Origin: Niabella ginsenosidivorans
GTDB lineage: Bacteria; Bacteroidota; Bacteroidia; Chitinophagales; Chitinophagaceae
Length of the DNA stretch: 64,000 nucleotides
NCBI RefSeq assembly: GCF_001654455.1
Contig: NZ_CP015772.1
Location: 3,906,001 to 3,970,000 of the forward strand
Direction of reading: 5' to 3'
Positions within the stretch are counted from its first letter, which is position 1. The number at the start of each line of letters is the position of its first letter. The position numbers were made by a program, and so were the translations under genes. This document shows, in pieces, positions 45,574 to 52,100 of this stretch. Below the pieces are notes generated by a model. The model saw only the letters and a list, made by a program, of their open reading frames with translations, searched no databases and had not been told where the DNA came from.

Positions 45574-46206
45574 ATGTATTTTGTTAAAACGCCCTGGTGG
45601 CTAAAAAAAATATATGCTGCTTATAACTGGGATATTCCTGTTTCAGAAAAAAAGATATTTTTAACATTTGATGATGGTCCTCACCCTGTGGCTACTCCTT
45701 TTGTATTAGAACAACTAAAGGCCTATAATGCAAAAGCTACCTTTTTTTGTATTGGTAAGAATGTGGCAGCCGGGCAAAGCATTTACCAGCAGATCCTGAA
45801 TGAGGGCCACAGTGTTGGTAATCATACTCATAATCACCTGAATGGGTGGAAAACCAAAACAGCTGCCTATATAGATAATGTAGCAGAGGCCTCAAAAGTG
45901 ATCCGGTCCGGCCTGTTCCGGCCGCCCTACGGGCGCATCAGTAAAGAACAGGGTCGCCTGTTACGCCGGGTAAACGGGTTCCGGATCATTATGTGGGACG
46001 TATTAAGCGGTGATTTTGACCAACAGCTTCCACCCGAAAAATGCCTGGGCCATGTTTTACAAAAAACCACAAGTGGATCGATCATTGTTTTCCATGATAG
46101 CCAAAAGGCATTAAGGAATATGCAATATGCACTTCCGGAAGTCTTAAAACATTTTTCTCAATCCGGTTTCTCATTTGAAGCCATCACTGAACTGACGTTT
46201 CCATAA
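45574..46206 (+). CDS. polysaccharide deacetylase-family protein (NodB homology domain)
   Basis: A 210-residue carbohydrate esterase of the CE4/NodB type. The metal and catalytic motifs are clear: TFDDGPHP near residue 31, the two-His motif HTHNHL, RPPYGRIS, the tryptophan-containing IIMWDVLSGDFDQ, and a final IIVFHDS. Substrates in the family are N-acetylated sugars in peptidoglycan, chitin or exopolysaccharide. No signal peptide is seen, which is usual for the short Bacteroidota forms. A terminator hairpin follows. Confidence 0.93.
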   Translation: MYFVKTPWWLKKIYAAYNWDIPVSEKKIFLTFDDGPHPVATPFVLEQLKAYNAKATFFCIGKNVAAGQSIYQQILNEGHSVGNHTHNHLNGWKTKTAAYIDNVAEASKVIRSGLFRPPYGRISKEQGRLLRRVNGFRIIMWDVLSGDFDQQLPPEKCLGHVLQKTTSGSIIVFHDSQKALRNMQYALPEVLKHFSQSGFSFEAITELTFP

Positions 46207-46207
46207 C

Positions 46208-46241
46208 AAAGGGCCTGGGTGAATACCCAAGCCCGATTTTT
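46208..46241 (+). terminator. rho-independent terminator of the deacetylase gene
   Basis: GGGCCTGGGT (46211-46220) pairs with ACCCAAGCCC (46225-46234) with one mismatch over a GAAT loop; a T-run follows. Confidence 0.7.
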
Positions 46242-46346
46242 AATCCGTACCCTATGAAAACTTGGTAGTGAAGTTATACTGTTTTACACACATAGGCAAA
46301 AAAAAAATTTGTTAATATTGCCGTTTTCTACCTTAAAGAACGGGAA

Positions 46347-47111
46347 ATGCTGATTGATACACATGCGCATATTTATTCAGGAGAATTTGACAGCGACAGG
46401 AAAGAAATGCTTGAGCGGGCCTTTAATGCCGGCGTGGACCAGATCTTAATGCCTGCCATTGATAAGGAAACACATGCTTCCCAATTAGCGCTGCAAACAG
46501 CTTATCCGGGCAAATGCCTTTCTATGATGGGTCTGCACCCAGTATCTGTAAAGGAAGACTTCCGGAATGAGCTGAGGATAGCTGAGGAATTTTTAAAGCA
46601 GGGCTCATTTATTGCCATTGGCGAAACCGGGCTGGACTATTACTGGGACCTCAGCTTTAAACAACAGCAGTTAGAAGCATTTGAACAGCAGGCACAATGG
46701 GCGGTTGATTATCATATTCCTATTGTAATACATAGCAGGGAATCAACAGATGATTGCATTGCCGTCATCAAAAAATATACGCCTAAAGGCCTGCGCGGCG
46801 TTTTTCATTGTTTTAGCGGAACGTTGGAACAGGCAAAGACGATTATTGCTGAAGGATTTTACCTGGGGATCGGCGGGGTGCTGACCTTTAAAAAATCGGG
46901 ACTGGATGCCGTTTTGAAAGAATTATCTTTAGATCATATCCTTTTAGAGACTGATGCCCCTTACCTGGCGCCTGTTCCTTACCGTGGTAAAAGGAATGAG
47001 CCTGCATATGTGGTACAGGTTGCGCAAAGACTGGCTGATATAAAAGAAATGCCATTGAATGACCTTGCAGCTATTACAACTGCCAATGCCAAAAAATTAT
47101 TCGCTTTATAG
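46347..47111 (+). CDS. TatD-family metal-dependent hydrolase
   Basis: A 254-residue TIM-barrel DNase/hydrolase of the TatD (YcfH) family. Metal ligands are in the N-terminal [34 protein letters not shown] and [11 protein letters not shown], all present in family order. Such enzymes act as 3'-5' exonucleases or in D-aminoacyl-tRNA handling. It begins with ATG at 46347; a TAATATTG at 46313-46320 could be a weak -7 box. Confidence 0.94.
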   Translation: MLIDTHAHIYSGEFDSDRKEMLERAFNAGVDQILMPAIDKETHASQLALQTAYPGKCLSMMGLHPVSVKEDFRNELRIAEEFLKQGSFIAIGETGLDYYWDLSFKQQQLEAFEQQAQWAVDYHIPIVIHSRESTDDCIAVIKKYTPKGLRGVFHCFSGTLEQAKTIIAEGFYLGIGGVLTFKKSGLDAVLKELSLDHILLETDAPYLAPVPYRGKRNEPAYVVQVAQRLADIKEMPLNDLAAITTANAKKLFAL

Positions 47112-47137
47112 CACCGGAAACCGTATTTTTGCAGCCC

Positions 47138-47155
47138 TCCCGATGATTTTCGGGA
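47138..47155. repeat. palindromic element TCCCGA-N6-TCGGGA
   Basis: TCCCGA (47138-47143) and TCGGGA (47150-47155) flank TGATTT. It resembles the TCCCGAT/ATCGGGA hairpin at 30516-30533, and both are followed by TCA. It lies seven bases before tRNA-Ser. Confidence 0.5.
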
Positions 47156-47161
47156 TCAAAC

Positions 47162-47248
47162 AGAGAGGTGTCCGAGTGGTTGAAGGAGCACGCCTGGAAA
47201 GTGTGTATACGGGAAACCGTATCGAGGGTTCGAATCCCTTCCTCTCTG
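47162..47248 (+). tRNA. tRNA-Ser (anticodon GGA)
   Basis: An 87-base class II tRNA. Acceptor arms AGAGAGG (47162-47168) and CCTCTCT (47241-47247) pair fully, with discriminator G at 47248. The anticodon loop CTGGAAA has GGA at 47196-47198. There is a long variable arm (TATACGGGAAACCGTAT) as expected for serine tRNA, and the T-arm GAGGG-TTCGAAT-CCCTT. The CCA end is not encoded. Confidence 0.96.
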
Positions 47249-47402
47249 CAAAGCTTTATGGTCCGGCATGGGTCATTTTTTGTTTGTTTTCAGCCATGTA
47301 AAATGAAATTTTACCAAAGCGGATGGAGTAAGGGTAACCGGCGCAAAATGGCGCCATAAAAGATCGTATCAGGCATCCGGTCCCTTACTTACTGAACATG
47401 CA

Positions 47403-48131
47403 TTAATGTACGCTGTATACAGCAGCTTTATTGATACCGGGAAATACATGAAACTCAAAGAAGGGTTTTGCTTCCTTCCTCATAAGAAGTGTTGGTACCA
47501 CTTTATCAGTATAGGGATGAATTTCAATGGTATTTCCCCGTTTTAAATATCTTTTTGAAATAAGGGAATCAATATCAGCCGGTCTCAGATGAATACAGCC
47601 ATGCGATTCCTCCAGCACAAAATCTTTTTTGCCAACAGCCGTGTAGGCCTCATCATAAGGTGTGGTATGAATAAAATCGCTCATAAAGGTTTCCCGGCCT
47701 TTATTCAGCACCCGGTCGCCATTTAAGTCCCGGAAATATTTAATTGTTATATGGCCAAAATCGTTAAATACCCATCTGTCTGGCAATGCCTTGCCATCTT
47801 TGTACTTAAATGAAGCATAGTAATCCTTTAAATAATCCGTCAGTTCCTTTTCCGTTTTAAAATATTTTGAAGTTTTAACGACAGCTGATAGTTTTTTCCA
47901 TCCTCCATTCATGTTCACTTCCATGGCTCCGTCTTTCCCCGTCCGGAGCGCCGCCCCCCAGGGTACCCGCGAAAAAGGATATGCTGATCCCTGTGTAACA
48001 TGCTGATCAATCAGGCCAATGATATACCTGCCCGCTCTTGTTGGAGTTGCCTCATTGCCACCACGGTCCTTATATTTTGCTACAGGGCCTCCATGAGCAT
48101 CTATTTCTGTGATTCTTTGTAATTGTGGCAT
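47403..48131 (-). CDS. L,D-transpeptidase (YkuD) domain protein without signal peptide; candidate T6SS effector
   Basis: A 242-residue protein of the L,D-transpeptidase family, which cross-links or trims peptidoglycan peptides. The active-site motif is SHGCIHL at 176-182 (catalytic Cys179) with the upstream histidine in SDFIHTTP (His155). TPTRAGRYIIG near residue 30 is a typical N-terminal feature. There is no signal peptide or membrane helix, although the substrate is periplasmic; T6SS delivery would resolve this. It begins three bases after the stop of a lipoprotein gene and lies at the end of a T6SS locus just beyond the TssD genes. Salmonella Tlde1 is a T6SS effector of this enzyme family. 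Effector status is inference; the fold is well supported. Confidence 0.85.
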   Translation of the reverse strand: MPQLQRITEIDAHGGPVAKYKDRGGNEATPTRAGRYIIGLIDQHVTQGSAYPFSRVPWGAALRTGKDGAMEVNMNGGWKKLSAVVKTSKYFKTEKELTDYLKDYYASFKYKDGKALPDRWVFNDFGHITIKYFRDLNGDRVLNKGRETFMSDFIHTTPYDEAYTAVGKKDFVLEESHGCIHLRPADIDSLISKRYLKRGNTIEIHPYTDKVVPTLLMRKEAKPFFEFHVFPGINKAAVYSVH

Positions 48132-48134
48132 TTT

Positions 48135-48734
48135 TTACTGATTATAACATAAGTCAATCTTGTTGATCTCAAAGTTCCGGTATCCCTCTTTTGGCATGGA
48201 ACGATCCGGATAGACTTTTACAGAACTTATAGCATGGGGCGTTTTTACAGCTCCCTTAAATACAAACGGATAGACCTGCTGCAGTGTCAGTTGCTGAAAT
48301 TCTTTTTTTTCTATTTCAGAGGCACCAAACTTTTTCTTAAAGTCTTCAATTGACAAACCAGCCCTCAGTTGCGCCGGAAGGGCAGTCACCTGCAACACAC
48401 AGGTATTCCCGGGATAAAAGGCGCTGTCAAGATACATATAGACTGCAGCTGTGTCAATGATTTCATCACTGGCATTCACTTTGATAATGAACCGTTCCGA
48501 TAGCGAAGCCAGCAGCCCTTGCAGTCGGGGAATGGTTGTTGCTGAAGAGTCTGCAACGATAGCAGCAGCGTCCTGTAATGCCTGCAGCAATGTATCTTTT
48601 GGAAGCATACGCGGTGTGATCCTTGTTGCTTCAGTACCCTTGTCGGGCGTTCCTTTGCTATTGACATCAGCACAGGAAATGAGCACCTGCAGGAACAGCA
48701 CAAAAACCAAAAACCGGAAAACTGCATTCATCAT
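48135..48734 (-). CDS. lipoprotein of unknown function; candidate immunity partner
   Basis: A 199-residue lipoprotein (LISC, Cys21) with no family I recognise. The mature part has AAAIVADSSATTIPRLQGLL and a C-terminal domain with FVFKGAVKTPHAISSVKVYP. It would be in the periplasm. It is translationally adjacent to the L,D-transpeptidase gene (three bases) and isolated from the TssD gene by a terminator, so the two form their own unit. This layout suits a periplasmic immunity protein protecting against the downstream enzyme; a folding helper or substrate adaptor is an alternative. Confidence 0.75.
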   Translation of the reverse strand: MMNAVFRFLVFVLFLQVLISCADVNSKGTPDKGTEATRITPRMLPKDTLLQALQDAAAIVADSSATTIPRLQGLLASLSERFIIKVNASDEIIDTAAVYMYLDSAFYPGNTCVLQVTALPAQLRAGLSIEDFKKKFGASEIEKKEFQQLTLQQVYPFVFKGAVKTPHAISSVKVYPDRSMPKEGYRNFEINKIDLCYNQ

Positions 48735-48811
48735 TATTAAGTCTGTTTAAATTATTGAACAATGCTGTGTACCAAATGAAAACCGAGCCGGCAGTCATCA
48801 TTCACGTTTAC

Positions 48812-48840
48812 AAAAAATCGCCCCAACCCAATGAGGCGAT
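48812..48840 (-). terminator. rho-independent terminator after the second tssD gene
   Basis: On the minus strand ATCGCC pairs with GGCGAT over a long loop, followed by six T. It separates the TssD genes from the lipoprotein/L,D-transpeptidase pair. Confidence 0.75.
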
Positions 48841-48972
48841 CATAATATATTTTAAAAAACGATTGCAAATAATTATCACACCCGTTTCCTTTTTTCAAAT
48901 TTACTAAAGATGAGCTACAGGTAAAGAACAGAGCTTCAACCTTTTCGAAAAACTCCCTCCCAAAGCAACCCG

Positions 48973-49368
48973 TCAGGCCTCATCAGGCCAGTTGTTCTTA
49001 TAGGTGGAATCGTTCAACCTGATTTCTTTTGCACTCAATTGTAAGGAGATCTGCATAGGAAATTCACTATCATGATTATATTCTTCATGGTAATCAACAC
49101 AATGGGCGTCTGAGAATTTTAATACTTTTAATTTGCTCATATTGTCCCTGCGGTAAAAGGTGATCTGCCCGCTTTTTGTTTGTGTGGCGCTTACCATCCA
49201 ATCAAACAGGTTGGTGCTCCCGGTGCTTTCAATGGTAACATCAATCAGCCCGCCCATCGGAATGGATGTGGGCCGGTTAGTCCGGTCTGTTTCCTGGGAA
49301 AACCGGAACTTACAATGAAGCACGGTTGACTCTTCCCCATCCGCTGAAAATTTTGCTAAGAATGACAT
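48973..49368 (-). CDS. tssD: type VI secretion tube protein TssD (Hcp-like), second copy
   Basis: A 131-residue Hcp-like tube protein of the Bacteroidota T6SS. It shares with its neighbour the MSFxAKF/MSFKAQL start, the TDRTNRPTSIPMGGLIDVTIEST stretch and the C-terminal LQLSAKEIRLND motif, but is clearly diverged. Hcp rings stack to form the tube and may carry effectors. A hairpin at 49382-49409 precedes it and a terminator follows. Confidence 0.92.
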   Translation of the reverse strand: MSFLAKFSADGEESTVLHCKFRFSQETDRTNRPTSIPMGGLIDVTIESTGSTNLFDWMVSATQTKSGQITFYRRDNMSKLKVLKFSDAHCVDYHEEYNHDSEFPMQISLQLSAKEIRLNDSTYKNNWPDEA

Positions 49369-49381
49369 AGATAATTATTTA

Positions 49382-49409
49382 ATAACCCGACCCTTTCGGA
49401 TCGGGTTAT
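49382..49409 (-). terminator. hairpin between the two tssD genes, possible partial terminator or stabiliser
   Basis: ATAACCCGA (49382-49390) and TCGGGTTAT (49401-49409) form a perfect 9-bp stem with further pairing in the loop. No strong T-run follows on the minus strand, so it more likely protects the upstream message or tunes the ratio of the two tube proteins. Confidence 0.55.
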
Positions 49410-49446
49410 GATTTAATTAAAGATCTTCAACTTATTGTAATCCAGA

Positions 49447-49836
49447 TCAAACAGCCCACTGGTTTACATGGGAAGCATTACCCATAGAAATTTCTTTCGC
49501 AGAAATTGTGAATGTTTCTGTGATCGGGTTTTCGCTTGTAGAACTAAAATTCTCCCTGTAATCTACCAGGTATCCTTCTTTAAAATTCAGCTCTTTCATT
49601 GTTGCGTCTGAATCTCTCTTTGTAAAAGTGATCTTACCGTCTTTTCTTTCAAAATTGTTGCACATCCATTCGAAGAATTTGGTATCACCAGTAGATTCTA
49701 CTGTAATGTGAATTTTGCCTCCGCGGGTAATTGTAGATGGACGACCGGTCGCATCTGTTTCCTGTTTCAAAGCATAGCTGATATCAATTACATTGTTTTT
49801 CTGACCAGCTACTTCTAATTGTGCTTTAAATGACAT
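49447..49836 (-). CDS. tssD: type VI secretion tube protein TssD (Hcp-like), first copy
   Basis: A 129-residue Hcp-like protein, MSFKAQLEVAGQKNNVID at the start, with TDATGRPSTITRGGKIHITVEST in the middle and ETFTISAKEISMGN near the end. This is the form annotated TssD in Bacteroidota subtype iii systems, where tube proteins are small and highly expressed. It lies 145 bases after tssC. The longer spacer may contain its own promoter, though no consensus box was found. Confidence 0.94.
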   Translation of the reverse strand: MSFKAQLEVAGQKNNVIDISYALKQETDATGRPSTITRGGKIHITVESTGDTKFFEWMCNNFERKDGKITFTKRDSDATMKELNFKEGYLVDYRENFSSTSENPITETFTISAKEISMGNASHVNQWAV

Positions 49837-49981
49837 AATTGTACATTTTAGGTTAAAAAATAAAAAGTATAAAAACTATAAATAAAAAACTGGGTTATGT
49901 ACAGTCAATACGTCACTTGTCCACTGCACGCTGTATGCTGGCTTTGTTCCTTATGTTAGCTCCACAAAATCATTCTCTTAA

Positions 49982-51376
49982 TTATTTTCCTTCCTGTTCG
50001 TATTTCGACATCCATTCCACACCGTCAGGATCGTCGCCTTTTTGCCCTTCCAGCTTAATAAGGAACGTTTTAGCCGGGAAGTAAGGTTTTAAATGTATAT
50101 CCAAATGGATCCGGTCTTTCTGAACGGGATCCTGTTCAAATCTTTTAATAGTAAAATTTTCAATAAGCTTGCTTGGTCCGGTAATGCCGTCCAGAAATTT
50201 CACAATCTGGGAATTCAGTTCCTTTCTTGTATTTGCATTAAAATTCTCAAATGCCCGCCTGTTCAGGAAGTCCATCATCACTTTGGCAACATAATCAAAT
50301 ACCCTTACAACCGAATAGGTCTGTAAACCAATATTGTCACCATTAAACAGGGTCTTTGCCGAAAAAGCCATCACTTTCCCGTACTCTTTTGCCATTGGGA
50401 TCAGCCCCAGCTTCTCCAGGCTGGCTATCTCACTCTTTTTCAGATCAAATTTCACGCCATCTACCTCATTCATCGTTCCGTATTTCTTACCTGCGGTCAC
50501 CTGCGACATTAATGTATAATAGACTTTACCTGCCAGGGAACTTGACGGCGGAACATATAAATGATCTTCTTCGCCAACAGCATCTACCTTTCCGCGGCCT
50601 ACCAGCCAGTTACAGGCCATCATTACATTAGAACGATAGGGATCGCCACCAGTCAGATTAGCGGCCTCAAACAGTTCCATTACATCATCAGGCGTATCCA
50701 GGTTCTCAAAATCCGTTATCAGCATTACTTTATTATCATGCGCGATCTTGGCCCATTTCTCAACCACTTTATTAGAACCCAAATAACCGGGCAATACCAG
50801 TATGCTATAGTTATTGCGCAGATCAAGACGGTCATAGTTATTTACCAGTTCGGTCTGAATATGATCAATGAAGCGCGTATTGTCCAGGTCTTTTAACTGA
50901 TCCAGTTCCGCGTTCATAATAGAAACATTCTTCACTTTCTGGCTTTCGGTGTTTTTGTAGAACAAAGCCACAGACCGGTAAGAACGTTCCAGTTCCCTGG
51001 TACGATCCAGTGCTTTCCTCAGGTTTGCTTTTAATGTAGTATCAGCGATACCTGCCTGTTTATCGCACTCGTTCACCATTTCACTCAGATCGTCAGTCTT
51101 GCTCAACACATCAATCCACCAGCTCAATGTTTTTTTCAATTCATTGCGCTCTTCCTTTTTGGAAGACTCTTCTAAAAAGATCTTCTTCCTTGCCTTCCGC
51201 TCCGGGTTCAGGTTCTGAACATTGTCAATTGCCGACTCCAGCAGATCAAAACCGCCCAGTCTGGCAAGCGCATCCAGGTGCGTTTCCAGCGATTTAAGTT
51301 CTTTTACTCCGGGTTGTTTAAACTCTTTCTGAACACTTTGTTCTTCCTGAGCGGGATTATTTTGAGCAGTTGCCAT
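49982..51376 (-). CDS. tssC: type VI secretion contractile sheath large subunit TssC
   Basis: A 464-residue TssC/VipB-like sheath protein of the Bacteroidota form (DUF5458). The core LVLPGYLGSNKVVEKWAKIA, SNVMMACNWLVGRGKVDAVG and C-terminal DRIHLDIHLKPYFPAKTFLIKL are characteristic. With TssB it forms the contractile sheath that drives the TssD tube. It starts 37 bases after tssB. Confidence 0.93.
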   Translation of the reverse strand: MATAQNNPAQEEQSVQKEFKQPGVKELKSLETHLDALARLGGFDLLESAIDNVQNLNPERKARKKIFLEESSKKEERNELKKTLSWWIDVLSKTDDLSEMVNECDKQAGIADTTLKANLRKALDRTRELERSYRSVALFYKNTESQKVKNVSIMNAELDQLKDLDNTRFIDHIQTELVNNYDRLDLRNNYSILVLPGYLGSNKVVEKWAKIAHDNKVMLITDFENLDTPDDVMELFEAANLTGGDPYRSNVMMACNWLVGRGKVDAVGEEDHLYVPPSSSLAGKVYYTLMSQVTAGKKYGTMNEVDGVKFDLKKSEIASLEKLGLIPMAKEYGKVMAFSAKTLFNGDNIGLQTYSVVRVFDYVAKVMMDFLNRRAFENFNANTRKELNSQIVKFLDGITGPSKLIENFTIKRFEQDPVQKDRIHLDIHLKPYFPAKTFLIKLEGQKGDDPDGVEWMSKYEQEGK

Positions 51377-51413
51377 ATTTTATTGTTCGAATAGATTAAA
51401 TATCGGAAATCAG

Positions 51414-51866
51414 TTATTTAGAATTATCCAGTTCCTGAACCAGCACTTTTAATGCCGCCAGCAGGTTTTCCTTGGTTTCTTTATCTGCCAGCGCCTGTTT
51501 TAACAGCTTATTGGTCTTTAACTGCTTTACAATTTTCTGATATTGCTTGCGCTTCATATCCAGCTCACTTAAATAAGTGCTCTGATGGGTAATGCCGCCA
51601 GCCCCAAAATCCTGCAGACCTTTAAAGTGCAGATCTTCCCGTTTGGTAGCGCCTTCTTCTGTTTCAAAATCCATGGTTACGGATGGAGCAAAATGTGCAA
51701 ACACTGCTTCCACACTTGTAAGGCCCTGTACTATTTCCGGCTTAACAGGAGGCAGATCAGTTAATTTTTCTGCTAATAAGACGCGATTCTGTGGTATATC
51801 TGCAAAGGCTTCAAAGGCATCTGTTTTTACTTCTGTACCACCAATACCGTAAGGCTCTAAAGGCAT
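51414..51866 (-). CDS. tssB: type VI secretion contractile sheath small subunit TssB
   Basis: A 150-residue TssB/VipA-like protein. LPPVKPEIVQGLTSVEAVFAHFAPSVTMDFE and the helical tail LKQALADKETKENLLAALKVL fit the Bacteroidota TssB family. It is directly followed by tssC. A 234-base spacer separates it from tssH, in which CAAAAATA on the plus strand (TATTTTTG on the minus) is a possible -7 box without a clear -33 partner. Confidence 0.92.
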   Translation of the reverse strand: MPLEPYGIGGTEVKTDAFEAFADIPQNRVLLAEKLTDLPPVKPEIVQGLTSVEAVFAHFAPSVTMDFETEEGATKREDLHFKGLQDFGAGGITHQSTYLSELDMKRKQYQKIVKQLKTNKLLKQALADKETKENLLAALKVLVQELDNSK

Positions 51867-52100
51867 AGCTTTTAACTTTTATAGGTCTGAATGAAATATC
51901 TACTTTAAAGAAGGCTCTCAGAATATTCAGCATCAAGTTGTAGCATTAGCGCATTTTTCTGAGTTAGCTCCTCTCAAAAATAGGGATTAATTCCTAAATA
52001 AATCTAAAAATAAAAATAATTCAATAATAATTTATCATTAAAAAACACTGCATACCCTTCTGCTTTCTAACCCGGTAATATGCAAAGTTTGGGCCAGATT

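Noticed and set aside
47168-47359. Open frame overlapping tRNA-Ser
   Set aside because: It is made mostly of tRNA sequence and has no independent support.
49982-51866. A phage tail or contractile bacteriocin instead of a T6SS
   Set aside because: TssK, TssN, TssO, TssH and Hcp-like TssD genes are present, with no phage structural or lysis genes.
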